Below are positions 45,503 to 58,056 of a stretch of 64,000 nucleotides of DNA, piece after piece; position 1 is the stretch's first letter; the number at the start of each line of letters is the position of its first letter. Source of the DNA: Annulohypoxylon bovei var. microspora. Taxonomy: Eukaryota; Ascomycota; Sordariomycetes; Xylariales; Hypoxylaceae. The DNA is taken from assembly GCA_022836615.1 (NCBI GenBank), contig MU405238.1:248001-312000 (forward strand), given 5' to 3'. The notes beneath the pieces were generated by a model that saw only the letters and a list, made by a program, of their open reading frames with translations, was not told the origin of the DNA and did not search any database. A program made the position numbers and the translations under genes.

Positions 45503-47377
45503 CTACCGCCCTTGTAGCTTTCGAAACCAATTTGTAAAGCTCCTCAACTTCTGATTCTTGGTCTTGTGGTCCTGGTCATCCCTTTGGCCATCTTGAAGCG
45601 TACCTTGGAAAAGCGAATTACGCGGATTGTCAGGCGTTTCGATAAATTCGACGTTGCCAGGCTTCGGGGGTCCAGGGTCGACTGAATAACATGCCGAAAC
45701 AGCCCGTCGCCCTTTACACAAAGGGAAGGGAGCCGAGGATGAAGTGTTGCTTTGCGTAGATGTGTCGGTGGGAGATGAGGTAAGCGGTACATCTAACACA
45801 GCTGCTAACGAATTGTCCACATTCCGGTTCGCTGTACCACCCCAATCACCACTGAATGGTCGCCTATTCTTCGATCCTTGTTCGGGACTACTACTCGCAT
45901 GACCAGGACCTTCTGTACCTGCAGCGTTGCGTTTTTGTATGAAAGCGGCTCCGATGGATGTTGCCCTTCTAGGTAGTACGCCTGATACAAATTGATCGTT
46001 CTTTAATGGGGTGCCTAGGAATTTTCGTCGGCAACCAGCTTCGGAAGCATTTAACTTGGGGGCCATATCCGTATTGACACTTAATGATCGCTTGCGAGCC
46101 ACTCCGCTCGTGTCCGTTGGCGGAGTTGGGACGCATGCGCTTAGCGTATTAAAGTCTACCGACTTATAGTTTGGGGGGCAGCCATGGCGAAGCATTACCC
46201 AAATAGCCGATATGGTAATGAAGTTTTTCTGCCAATCTTCAACTCTTTGGGTTGTTCTCTCAAAAGGGTTCTCTTCGCTAGTAGAAGTAGGTGTAGCTAA
46301 CAAAGGAGAAGTCGGAGGATAGCGACTAGCGGACTGGGAGACGGTAGTAAAAGTGTCGAGAATATCAAGGGAAGAGTTTGTAAGGGTCGCCATGATGGGA
46401 TGACGTCGACAGTTCGGATCGATGATACTAAATGTAAATTTATAGTCGACCGCGGGCGGCGGCGGCGTGGAACCAGTTGTCGGCGTGGTTGGCTGCGATT
46501 TGGTAGTAACCTGTTTGCGAACCCACCGAGCCGTTATAGTGTTCCCGTTCGAATCGACGGAGACAAACTCATAGGAGCATGAGCTTGTGCCATTCAACCG
46601 TGGGGTCGCGACCCAGACTGTCCCGTCTGCTAATACGATCTCGGCTTTGTCTTCTGTCCTCAATGGACTCAATATGGCTAGAAGTTCGCGTGATTTGATA
46701 TCATCCTCGTCGCCCTCACTTTCTGACCCTGAAGCCTGTGCATAATCCTCGCTCTTCACTAACATCACATCCTGAACATTCAACTCCCGCTTGATGCGAG
46801 CAATCATAGGAAAGCGTTTCAACAAAGGCGCAATCAAGGATCTAGCTACAGCAGACGAAGGATACACATCGACAATTGGTCTCGGACGTCTGTTAGCGGA
46901 CAATTGCTGAATTTGAAGTAATAATTTCGGACGAATATGGATCAACAGTTGCTTGTTGCGTAACTTCGGGGGCGGGTGGGCGAAAAGAAAGGTGGTGCTC
47001 TTTCGCGGGACCCTCCGACGAGTGCGACGAGGGGACGACGAAATCCGGCTTGCGTCACTATCGGACGCAATCGAGCACTCATCTTCGCTCATTGCTTCTG
47101 GCTTTGCCGGAGGAGTCGGGTCGCATTTGGGTTCTTGAAATCTTACAACTGGTTGGGAGGCTTTAGGGATATGTTCCGACACAGGCCTAGGTCGCCTTAT
47201 ATCCGACGAGTTAGGTTCGCTAGGAGAAGTCTCGGTACTAGTACGATAGGATGATGTTCGATTTATAGGAGTAGCGAAAGCAGACCGTAAGAGTGGATTG
47301 CGTCGGTGACCAGGTTGAGGGGCGGGTCGGCTCGAATATTCATGGCCGTGGAGGCTCGCTCCCGAATGTAGGAACAT
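45503..47377 (-). CDS. Hypothetical protein, 624 aa, Ser/Pro-rich with one ordered block
   Basis: Single open frame from ATG at 47377 to 45503. I do not recognise the family. The N-terminal 130 residues are disordered and rich in Ser, Pro and Arg, ending in a basic patch (RRTRRRVPRKS). Residues about 135-330 look folded: RNKQLLIHIRPKLLLQIQQL, then RPRPIVDVYPSSAVARSLIA, ELNVQDVMLVKSEDY, KAEIVLADGTVWVATPRLNG and FVSVDSNGNTITARWVRKQ. It resembles a beta-rich module with a conserved Trp. The C-terminal third is again low-complexity, with a short basic end (LRSFTNWFRKLQGR) that could form an amphipathic helix. No signal peptide or membrane segment is seen. The length of uninterrupted frame and the codon use make it a real gene. 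Confidence 0.8.
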   Translation of the reverse strand: MFLHSGASLHGHEYSSRPAPQPGHRRNPLLRSAFATPINRTSSYRTSTETSPSEPNSSDIRRPRPVSEHIPKASQPVVRFQEPKCDPTPPAKPEAMSEDECSIASDSDASRISSSPRRTRRRVPRKSTTFLFAHPPPKLRNKQLLIHIRPKLLLQIQQLSANRRPRPIVDVYPSSAVARSLIAPLLKRFPMIARIKRELNVQDVMLVKSEDYAQASGSESEGDEDDIKSRELLAILSPLRTEDKAEIVLADGTVWVATPRLNGTSSCSYEFVSVDSNGNTITARWVRKQVTTKSQPTTPTTGSTPPPPAVDYKFTFSIIDPNCRRHPIMATLTNSSLDILDTFTTVSQSASRYPPTSPLLATPTSTSEENPFERTTQRVEDWQKNFITISAIWVMLRHGCPPNYKSVDFNTLSACVPTPPTDTSGVARKRSLSVNTDMAPKLNASEAGCRRKFLGTPLKNDQFVSGVLPRRATSIGAAFIQKRNAAGTEGPGHASSSPEQGSKNRRPFSGDWGGTANRNVDNSLAAVLDVPLTSSPTDTSTQSNTSSSAPFPLCKGRRAVSACYSVDPGPPKPGNVEFIETPDNPRNSLFQGTLQDGQRDDQDHKTKNQKLRSFTNWFRKLQGR

Positions 47378-50198
47378 TATGAAGAAGCGGCCATCAAAGC
47401 TTCACTTTCCGCAATCCGAGTGGGGGGTTCTGAAAAGCTCGGGTCGAGATGCAGCTTCAATCGGGAGATTACAGGTCCCAAGCCAGACTATGATCATACC
47501 GCGCCTCTTAGTAGTTCACTTGCGCTCAAGAGTGCAGAGGGAAAACGGCCTGAACAACCTCCGAGTCTTTTGATTTTGATTTTATACAACCGTATAGGCC
47601 GAGTCTCGAAACGAATGCGGAAGCAAACAGGCGACTATCGTGTAAGGTATTGACGCTCGAGGGGTAGATAGTTAGGAGGTTAGAGGAGATAGTAGGTAGA
47701 TCAAGTGGAGAGCTGAGAGTAGTGTCGTTTGGTGGCCTGACAGGCTGGACCACTTAGTAGACCTCTAGGGCTGGTAAACACGTAACTGGCCAGGGGGCAG
47801 GGGAGTTTTTAATAGGGGCTACGAGGATAGAAGGCAAGCATCAGTGGAGTCTGATCGCCGTCAGCCATGTGCGTGCCCCGTCGGCCTGGTTAAGTACCAC
47901 AGCCTCAGCTCGGATCGGACCCGACTTTCCCAGTGATTCGCAGATGTTTGAAGACTTGTAGCAGAAAAGCCCGAGTCGGATGTTCAAGTCAACCCGAGTC
48001 TAGATATTAGCTAACTGGTGACCTAAGTAGCTAATTACTAGCTCGGCTTATGAAGCCGAGGCATAAACATTCAACGAGAAGAAAAGGAGGGTCGTTAGAG
48101 TTTGATGGATTTGACGGATTAGGTACTTCGTGTAAGTACCTGGCAGATTATGAAGTTGCAATATGAGGAAAATGGGAAAGATCAGGCAGATAACGGTTGG
48201 CTAACGTACGTTCAATCGTAAGGGCGGAGGAAATTGAAATGGCAGGTTATGGGGTAGCACTGAATGGTGTGCCTAGGTGGTGTTTATTATTGATATTACG
48301 GTAATAATTAAAGGTTGGAATGGGAGAATGCACGATTCCAATGCGAATCCGAGACTAGCTTGTGTATATGCAGAGGAGAAAGAAGAAAGATCAGTTAGAT
48401 CAGAGGGACATCCTCCCAGGACTCGACAGCTTAATGGACCGGAACCTAGTTGGCCGGCAGTTTATTATGCACGTTAGCAGACAGCTATCACTCCCTGCAC
48501 TCCCTAGCGTCTTCTAACGCCTCATAAGGCCAAAAGAGATAGAAATCACAGGCTTGACCGATCAACCGATCAACCGATCTACTGGTCTAACAAAAAACAA
48601 CTTCAAAAAATTGTGCGCTTTAGGCCTCCTTACTCTTCTCTCGGTTGATGCGGAAACTTTCTACCTTAGGTACATCCCATATGCAGTCTTATTATTGGAT
48701 GCTCAAATGCACATGAGTGTCTTTGGGGGCCGATTAAACCGATTACTTGACGGTATGCGAGAATTCCGTTGCCGAACCCAAACCCGCTATCTTGAGCCAT
48801 TCTTGTTAGTGCCGAGTCATGTGAAGCGGAATTCATCTCGTCATAAGATACTTCTACAGTTACCGATGCAATTGTTCTTGTTATTTGAACTACTCCTAGG
48901 TAGTTGTACTCTCAAATCAAGCATCCGCTGCGGTACCTATATCAATATCACCTCCTTACCCAACTTGTCGAGACCAAAAAAAGTAAGTAGGAGTCAAGAC
49001 TGAGAAACTGCAAGAAACTGCAAGATACGCATCCATCCAACTCATTTTCGTATACAATCAAGACCTATAAGAGGGCGCCATCAATATGTCGGTGAGGCCA
49101 CAATGTCGCGGGAATTTTAGATGCCTGATGATCATGAAACCATGTGTCTCAGCAGACTACCTAAGAAGTCAACCTATTTTAGTATGTACAGGCTTAACAG
49201 GTTCTTCCTGGTCAGCACACAATCCACAAGCTAATTTTTCGAAGAGGTTTGGTGAAGATTGAAGAAATCAACTATAATTGACTATCTTCCCCATATCTTT
49301 CCGCGTGAGCCGAGATGGTATTGATAACGGATGCTTACAATAACTGAGTACTCGATAGAGTTCTATAATTATCGATCTACCTTCTCTGCTCCTACATACA
49401 TTATTAATGAAGCTATCGACATTTCCTGTTGGTTGTGAGCAATGCTTAGGAGTTACCCCCCTAGCCCCCAAGATCCCAAGATCTATGATGACAACCCGGT
49501 AAGTTCTGCAAGCACTGGAACGAATGGACAAATCGCAATACAGCGTTGTGAGATCATGACGACATACCGCGGATTCCGTTGATCTACTTGTCATATCCAT
49601 CATTCTTTATTCGATGTATCAGGTATTGACCAATAACAATAACCTAGCACCTAGCCGCGTGTAAGATTTTCTTATTCTAGAACATCAACGTGCCTCTTTT
49701 CCTAAATGGGACTAAGATAAAGATGCATCGAAAGAAGCATTTAGACACACAGTTCTTAAAGTTAAGACGCAGAGAAGTCCGATGCTAGTTATGCTTAAAT
49801 TAATCGCTAAATTGTTTTGAATAGAGTTGCTTAGTTGTTCTCCGACGACGGTTGCAAAAACTGGTATCAGCCTTAATGGTGGAAGATTAAAGATGCAGGG
49901 CTAGTCACACCATGTAATAAATTTCTTGTGATATTGATGATATACTTGGGAATTAATTGATGGATCCCCCACCTGGATATTGGCCATTTCTCTTAGTGGC
50001 TGTGCCAAAAAAAAAAATGAAAGCCACATCTCCCATGGCCTGTGTGACATGTGGCTTAAGCTCTTTTATAATGGCCCACATTTTTCTGCAACTTTCCTAA
50101 GTTCCGAATTTGATTGGAAACAAAAATAGAAACAACAACATTCTTTATAATTACCTACCTAAGGTACCTAGCTAAGGTAGCAATCTTTGTTTCTAACC
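47378..50198. other. Intergenic between two divergent genes
   Basis: About 2.8 kb shared as 5' flank by the minus-strand hypothetical gene and the plus-strand gpi18 gene. The frame at 48554-49003 plus (149 aa) has no domain and starts in a CCGATCAA tandem repeat (48558-48580), so it is not accepted. AGGT/CCTAGG-type motifs lie just before gpi18 (50152-50180). Confidence 0.45.
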
Positions 50199-51593
50199 AT
50201 GATTTCGTTAGATCATAGACATCCTATCCAATCATTGCTTGTCACGTTTCTCGCCTGGAAAACACTACTTCTAGCTATTGCTCTCGGAAATAATGTCGGC
50301 TCAGCTTATGATACCTCGAGCACGCTACTATCTCCTGGAATAGCTTCATCCCATGAATCCACCTTCGACCTCGGCACAAAATTGACGAGATGGGATTCTA
50401 TTTACTTCATAGAAGCATCTCGTCGGGGATACCTATATGAACAAGAATGGGCATTTGGTAGTGGACTACCAACCGTCATCTCCTTTTTTACACAAGGTAC
50501 TTGGGTCCTCTACCTACTAAGTATGATAATGTATATGGATTATTCTAACTTCCGCCGACAGCCCTTTCTAGTGTTGGTGTCCAAGCACATGGCTTCCTCG
50601 AGCCAATTATTGGGGTTTTAGTGGCACATGCGTCCCACTTGTTCTCGGTGCTTGCCTTATATCAGCTTGGGCTTGTTGTTTGCAAAAATCAACGGCTATC
50701 ATTCATTGCAGCCCTCCTGCACATTATATCTCCAGCCGGACTTTTCCTGTCCGCCCCTTATGCAGAGAGCACATTTGCTCTCCTATCGTTTACTGGGTAC
50801 CTCTTCTTTGCGAAGGGCCTACTGGGGCCAAAGCGGACTTTTGCCCACGATGTAAGTTTGGTCGCGTCGGGTATGTGGTTCGGGTTTGCCACCACGTTTC
50901 GTAGCAATGGCCTATTCAATGGGATTCCATTCGCTATTGCGTTGGCCCAGGAACTCACAACATCGCCGACTCCTACCAGTATACGACGACGCTGTGCTCT
51001 ACTAGTCGGGGGTCTAGCGATCGCAATCGGCTTTGTAGCACCGCAACTTAGTGCCTACCAAACTTTCTGCTTCGCTCAGTCTCCAAGACCCTGGTGTACG
51101 AGTGGTATGCGCAGCATATACTCATTCGTTCAAGAACGCCACTGGTTCGTGTATACTCGATTGCTATAATAACTGTGCTAATATTTTGGTTAGGAATGTT
51201 GGCTTTCTTCGTTACTGGACTTTACCAAATATACCACTTTTTCTGCTCGCTACACCACTACTATATCTCCTCATCAAATCAGGACTAGAATTTGTGAGGC
51301 TACCTCTGAACATTATGACTGAGAAATCTATTCCCGCCGATTCATGCCATCTGTCTCTGCTGGTCCAATCAATGGCCTTAGTCCAGCTTGTATTAGCCAT
51401 TCTAGCCATTACAAACTACCATGTCCAAATCATTACAAGAATCTCGTCGGGATACCCCCTTTGGTATTGGTGGTTGGCAAAACTTCTTATAGATCAGAAT
51501 ACTTCAACATTTGGGAGCAACATTGTGAGATTCATGGTTATGTACGCCGCTATTCAAGGGACCCTATTTGCATCATTCCTCCCACCAGCTTAA
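50199..51593 (+). CDS. gpi18: GPI mannosyltransferase 2 (Gpi18/PIG-V)
   Basis: Three exons, 50199-50496, 50562-51150 and 51194-51593, encode 428 residues. Intron 1 (65 nt, GTACTT, TCTAAC, GACAG) restores VISFFTQALSSVGVQAHGF. Intron 2 (43 nt, GTATAC, GCTAAT, TTAG, phase 2) restores VQERHWFVNVGFLRYWTLPN. Family motifs are plain: TRWDSIYFIEASRRGY with the lumenal WD (residues 65-66), thought to be catalytic in this GT76 family, then YEQEWAFGSGLP, LLHIISPAGLFLSAPYAEST, ATTFRSNGLFNG, FAQSPRPWC, and ISSGYPLWYWWLAKL near the end. Several hydrophobic helices span the ER membrane. The enzyme adds the second mannose to the GPI anchor precursor in the ER. Length is within the normal range. The ATG at 50199 is preferred to a TTG 12 nt before it. 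Confidence 0.95.
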
Positions 51594-52966
51594 TCATATA
51601 CCATCGTCAATACAGTGCTAGCAATTGTTTCTCGATACGTTATTAGGATGACATGCCCTAATCATACCCTAAGGCAATTTACTCTCGATAAAATAGCGCA
51701 GAATACTATGTGTACGCAATTATTCTATCTCACACAGAGATATACCGGGCATGCTAACAGCTAAAAGAACATGTTGAGGATATATATAACAGGAATATCT
51801 GCTAAGATTACCTTGATAATATACATAAACATTCAATGGGGTTTATCTAGGTGGATAGCTTCTACATCTTTAATAAGTTCCACGAAGGCATATAAAACCT
51901 GAGGTACTAGGTAGTCTGAATTCGCTTGGTTGCTGGGTACCTAGGTAGCAATATACAAAATATTATCGTCGAATACCTACCTAAATAAATTAAAGACCAG
52001 GTACACTGCCCTTGAATATAAGAATGGGATAAAATAGTAGAAATACGGCTTGTCTATGAGGTAGGTAGGTCAGCTATGGTCAGCAGGGAATAATGTTGAC
52101 ACTTCTACAGCCCTTTATATAGGTACCTACTTGAGTAGTTAGTTTATCAACAATGGTCAAAATTCCAAAGTAGGATGACTTCCTTGTTATATTAAGGTGG
52201 TAGAACAAAAGATGAGAAAATATTGTTAAAAGGTGATCTTGGTCCAAGGTGCTACACTAGATATTATTGTCAAAATATATGCTCCTTCTAGATTAGTCTT
52301 GCCTGCCTCTTCCAAAGCAAGCATTATACAGGGCCTCTTCCCCTTTAGCGACTTAAAGCAATGATCACGAGTTCTTCACGACAACCATTAAATATGTTGC
52401 GGGGCAACTGCTACAGCTGCCACCACATGAGGTTCGGCCTTGCTAATAGTTAACTCGCCAACCTTCTTCCTATATCTTTCTTGTTCTTAAGGGTACAACA
52501 CGATCTTTCCCATAGGGGTCAAATACAGAACACGCTAGTTCCTCATCTTCCCACCTTCCGTCAAATTCTCAATCTTCATTCAACTCTCTTCCAAACACCA
52601 ACCAAACCACACCTCCCTTGAGGATTTCTTCTATCTTTCTCGTTTTTACAGTTGTCACCTAAATCTCGCCGTTACACCTTTTTCACTTCTCCGAACCACC
52701 TCCTCCACTCTCTAGAAACTCTTTGACCTCGTGAATATCATCAACACAACATCACTTCTATCATACCTACTAGGTATCGCATAGACGTATTTCCTTCACA
52801 CTAAGGTAGACGTATCGAACGACGACCAATCCTCAAAATTTCACACACGCTAGGTACTCGTTCTAGTATCACAGCACATATTTTAGTTCTTTATTTCGTT
52901 CTTTACAAGGCCTTAAAGAGTTCCTTCGATCTACACTCACTCATCCTCATCAAGGAATTAAGAATC
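51594..52966. other. Intergenic and 5' leader of the YTH gene
   Basis: AGGT/CCTAGG motifs are dense at 51903-51948 and 52059-52070. From about 52520 to 52966 the sequence is C/T-rich with few ATGs, fitting a long 5' leader of the downstream gene. No other gene is seen. Confidence 0.5.
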
Positions 52967-54373
52967 ATGGCGGACTCTAGTAGCCCTGTTCACCACTCTG
53001 GCTCTAGCCGTGACCGTTTTCAAGGTCGCGGTGGCGATGCCAATTATGTCAACGTAGAGTCGATGCTCTCAAGCGATCTCCAGGATTGGCTTCAACTCAC
53101 TAACTGGCACGATATTGAACATCGCGAGAAGAAATTAGCACACTATCGCCGTAAGGATACCAAGGAAGAGCAGAAGACTAATGTGGGCAAAGATCAACCC
53201 CATGACGAGCCCGCCAAGAAGGGCAATGAATCTGCTCAGGCCACTGTCGCCGAAGCCACTGTCACTGAAGCCACTATCGCCGAGACCTCGAGAGGCTCCA
53301 AAACAAGTTCTACGATTCCGCGCCATGATCAAGTCGTTTCTAAGAGACCTCGAGCCCGTTCCACCTCGCCTGCGGGTTCACATGACAGACACACCCGTTA
53401 CCGTATTCGTGATCACCCAGAGTCCCACGGCATGGACCATAGCCAGCTCCGCGTTGCTGATGATTTTCCAACCAGCCGCCGTCGTCGTCTAACTACCGAT
53501 TCCTCTGGATATATCGCAACAGAGCGATCTGGATCTGATTATCACAATCCACACAATGACAGAGTAGACGATGCGCGCAACTTGGACCGCGAAAGGGCAA
53601 TTCGTCGCCTTCCTAAGTCGATCAATCTTGGTCCTCAGGGCAGTAAGTATAGCCCAAGAAAGTTTGCTTAGAAATCCGTGATGTACCTGTGTGATTACAT
53701 CCCATGCTAACAATTACTGCTCTTTAAAGCAGTTCGATTCTTTGTCATGAGATCTGGAAGTTGGAACAACATCTATGACTCAATGGTAAGCTTCATTCTT
53801 GAAGGTTAACAATGGTTTAACATGGCTAATAAATTCAACAGGATGACGGTATCTGGGCTACCCACGTCGGCAAAGCTGGCCTGCTCGGCGGCGCATTGTC
53901 TAGCGGCATAACTGTGGTACTCTTCTTTGCCGTTAACCATTCTCATGGCTTTCAGGGCTATGTCAGTATTCTTATTCCGCGTCCACTACCTCTTTCCATA
54001 CACCCTATCTCGCCTTTTGTCTCTCCCATCTCTATTATCAGGCCGTCATAATTCTTCACTTACTAATATATCCCCTTGATTATAGGCCCTCATGAAGACA
54101 ACCCCTTCCAAGAACGTGCGACATCCAGGGTGGTGGCACAACGTCCCGTGGAATATCTCAGAACCATTTGAGGTGGAATGGATCAATACAGGACACGTCG
54201 ACAGCACACATGTAACTCACATTATGAATTCCCTCAACCTTGGTCTTTGCGTCACTCGAAGCTCGAATGGCCAGGAGCTGAGCTACAGTGCTGGCCGACA
54301 GATGGTGGACGTTCTCGACTCCTGCGCCCGTGGTGGTTTTAAACACAATGAACGAATCCGACATCACGCCTAG
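52967..54373 (+). CDS. YTH-domain RNA-binding protein (m6A-reader type)
   Basis: Four exons, 52967-53642, 53733-53785, 53842-53961 and 54086-54373, encode 378 residues with phases 1, 0, 0. Intron 1 (90 nt) has GTAAGT, GCTAAC and a tandem acceptor AAGCAG. The N-terminal 225 residues are disordered, charged and RS/DR-rich, with three 15-bp repeats coding ATVAE-like units (53240-53284). The C-terminal third is a YTH fold: RFFVMRSGSWNNIYDSM, DDGIWATHVGK, GITVVLFFAVNHSHGFQGYA, HPGWWHNVPWNISEPFEVEW and INTGHVDST. Trp in GIWAT and GWW align by eye with the aromatic-cage residues that bind N6-methyladenosine in YTHDC1. The arrangement (single C-terminal YTH, RS-like N-terminus) resembles the nuclear YTHDC1 group more than YTHDF. 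Target RNAs are unknown, and some fungal YTH proteins (fission yeast Mmi1) do not bind m6A. Confidence 0.88.
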
Positions 54374-57300
54374 ACCACGGAAGTGCAATGCTAAGGCCTA
54401 CGATTTCGCCGTTGGAATTTCAACACTGATTTCACATGGCCAGACATATCCATGATATTAGGACTGGTATTTGCAGGCGTTGAGGCTTTCATGTGAACCT
54501 TTTGCTTTTACGATATCGAAAAACCATATGGGCGGGTGGGTGAAGATTGGGGGCGTTTACCTCTGGCATTACGCTGCTTTTTCTTTCTTTTCTTTTCTTT
54601 TCTCGTGGGGGAAATCTGAGGCCACACTGGAATTTTGAGACGCGCGAACCCTGAGTATTGCAGAGATGGCATTTTCTACGTTAGCATGGGTTATTAGCAC
54701 CCGGGAGCTGGGTAGCTAAACCAGAATACTCCGTACGAATTCTCCTAGCACAACTTTAGGGATGACAACACGTATGGCTGATAGCTACGGATGAAGATGA
54801 TGATCATCAAAGTACACAGATAATAGCTAGATCGCAACATGATAGCACCAATCGGAGATTTCTACCATAACTACCTACAGTATCAGAAAACAGGTAATAT
54901 GTAATGAATGATGTGACATAAAGCTTACAACAAGCCAATAGGTCTCGAACATCTTGGAGCTTCGTTGATCGTAAGCGCTAGCTAGGATATTCTTGTACCG
55001 ACAGTACGTTCCAGTTCCCCGATAAACTATTTACATCGTGCAATAATTGCCGGATCTTCACTTCCAAAATGACAATACAATACTAGTCGTAACGCATCGT
55101 TAGTTATGACCAGATTTACATAGAATGTATTGGCGGATGCTTGCTAGACTAAAAATTAGCCTGTCAGCCCCAGATCCGAACCTGAAGAAATCGAGAGATA
55201 CCTAGCAAACACGAATCCTTGAGCCGGCTATGAGCATGGTATCGGGAAGGTACAGCAATATCCTTATTCGAATTCCACGAAGACCTTGTCGACTTCGTCA
55301 TCGTGTTACTAGAGGTGTGGGACATTGCGGAAGATAGCTCACTCGTGATCTTTTATTAACTTGCACATAATGACGTGTGAGCTGACCTGTGAAGGCATAG
55401 CAAAACCGATGGAAACCCGAAGTGTGGAAGATTAAAAGGGGAATCGAACTGCCAATGGTAGACTAACGGACTAACGGCTATATACGAGTCATGCTCAGGG
55501 ACATGTTCTTTTTGCAATACAAGCGTCCCGCGTCTTTGCATCTTAAGTCACGTTTAGGTGAGTTGTTACTTTTTTTTTTTACTACTGATTCATGATGCAG
55601 AGAAGAAATATAGGAGAAATTACGACGCCATAGTCTGACGCTATTCCATACCTGTAAGCCCGGTGGCCGCTACGGGTCACCGGCTTCTATACCGTTTCTC
55701 AGACGGGTTCTTCAAGTGGAATTTGACGGTCCCTTGCAGCAGCCCATCGTCCAAGCTAGCATCCTCCCGTGCGCCACGAATTGGCGTTGAGCCCAGCTAC
55801 TATAGCTAGGTACATAGGTGGTAGACATGCTGTACACTACTACACTTAGGTACTGTAGGTATCTTGTGTTACCTATGGCGATGCTTCAGGATGAGACATT
55901 TTAGTTAATCTGTAACTTAATTGTCTTGGTGGACAAGGTGGACCGGAGAAACAGTGTGACGAAAACGAGGATGCCATGTGCGCGTCTCCTGCAGATTACT
56001 TTAGCAAAAGGTTAGCTGCATCGTAAGCGCGTGGCTCGAGAGCTAGAATCTATCAAAATCTTCGTGCACCTATCGGAAGTCTAGCAACCCAGCGGAGACC
56101 CGATATGCCACTATTAGTGTACGTATTTCGGCAAGGGCAGCAAGGGGTGCTTTGCGGGTGCTTGGACTTCGAACTAGGGGTTGATGCTAAAACTCCTCAC
56201 CAACCTTCTTCAAGGTCGCTGGAAATCTATGGATGTCTGAGAGTCTGAGACACAGTTGAGGCTGATGAGGCTGGGCTGCTGAAAGAACCCCATTGAGCGA
56301 ACATCGTACCCACTGCTAGGCGACGATCCCTTTCGTTACCCCCGGACTTTGACGCCGACAAGATGGATGAGAACGACGATAAAGGATTCTAATAAGATGT
56401 CCGCGTGTTGCTACCGGATTTTGCAAGCTACCTATTGAACTCCGTTGCTTTTGCTTACCTACCTAGGTAGTGATCCTTTTCAAGACCATTGAATCCGACC
56501 CCTATGAGCCTAGTAGCCGTTTGCCCCAATTTAACGGCAGACAGCCATATTTTAATAAAAAGACGGGACCGTCCAATATTTTCATCGCCTTGAGATGACA
56601 TTGTATGCGACTTGTTGGCTAGTGAGTTGGAATATTTATTGATTATAAAATTATGCCATGCCGTCTTTAATGCCTTTCCTGATTTATGCGGCCTTTTTGT
56701 CCCTAATATTTGATCGCCGTGAACATCTTACTACATACGTAGCATTAGGTTGCATTGTATTGCAGTATAAGACGATGTAATATAGCTGTACCTTACATAG
56801 CTGATTCTAGGCATGCAATAATGGTGCCGCTGAAGAGCCTGCTACAGGGGCTAAATTCAGGGGTCTTCAACCCCCTCGCTCCTGGATCTGTCAGTGGCTT
56901 TTGCAAGTATTTGCGAGGTGGCTTAGGTGGGTCAAGGTTCATTTGAATATTTTGCAATCTACCTGGTAGTGCATCTGCAGGTCACTTGGCAGCTTGGGGC
57001 TCTTTCTGGTTTGGCGCCGTCTCTATCGTTCCATCGTGTCGGCGGCTTGAGTGGATGTGGTGTGGATAAGTGATAGGTTCGTTGGCACAAATTTTACCTA
57101 ATGGAGGAACTGGGTCTAAAATAAGCTATAATTGTTCAAATACGGTATTAATCATTCGAGGAGGAATCAGGATACATACATATGCAGGTCAACGTTTTGT
57201 ACCGACATACATACATACCTAGGTTGTAAGTATGTATATATGTTCGCATATGCAAATGTACAGATGTGCAGATGTGCCAGTAATTTCGTATTGACTACTG

Positions 57301-58056
57301 TATGGGGGTGTACATCACTTAGATTCCCCAATTTTAATATCCAGGGAAAAAAAGAGTCCGTGTCGTGAGGAGGGCCATCGTTCCAATCCCTTTTTGTTCT
57401 TGTTTTCCCCCTCTTCTGATATCCCGTCCTTCATACATGGAGTCGTGCCTCCGAAGTTTGACGTTGAGACCGGACGAGGATCTCTGAGTTTGGGGAGAAG
57501 TTGCTAAATCGCCAATTTACACGATCCTACACTCTTGATCTTGGCTTCTGTGGCACAACTCGAAGCTTTCTGACGACAATTCGAGCTACATTGTAGGATT
57601 TTGATTCCTCCGAGCCGGCAATTGAGCAGTCGAGTTCATTGCGACAACCAACCACATCGTCGGGACATACGATGCTGAGTACGACTGGAATTTCTGCCCA
57701 TAGGATATGAGAGGAGGTTGCCTTGAGACGCCGATTTGAACTTGACCCAACGTCCTGATCGCCCATCGACACGACGACTGTTCGATAATTGACCGAGGTC
57801 GGTCCTTCCGTTTCACCTTGACACCGCATCTTAACCGCACCGTGGTGCCATTATCGGTATCTGAAGCCTGTATACATTACATGCCTATACGCTTGAATAT
57901 ATTGTCGTGGGAGAGACGGGCCGAGAGACGGGACTAATCGAGTTCTCAATTGGCTTCTCTTCCGGAGGAACGACGACACCTACTCTAGGAACTAAACCTG
58001 TTAAGTCCTAGTATTGACTTGCCCATTAACTCAAGTAGTTGATTGCCTCCTACGAA
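54374..58056. other. Intergenic, no gene seen
   Basis: About 3.7 kb. It includes the 3' UTR of the YTH gene, a pyrimidine run at 54578-54603 and an 11-T run near 55569-55580. Later come CCTAGG/AGGT motifs (56456-56470) and an ACAT microsatellite at 57204-57219. The last 600 bp before 58057 are the promoter and leader of the next gene. No frame is supported. Confidence 0.45.

Noticed and set aside
48554..49003. 149-codon plus-strand frame
   Set aside because: It starts inside a CCGATCAA tandem repeat and shows no family motif. It was weighed as a membrane protein because of Leu-rich parts but not accepted.
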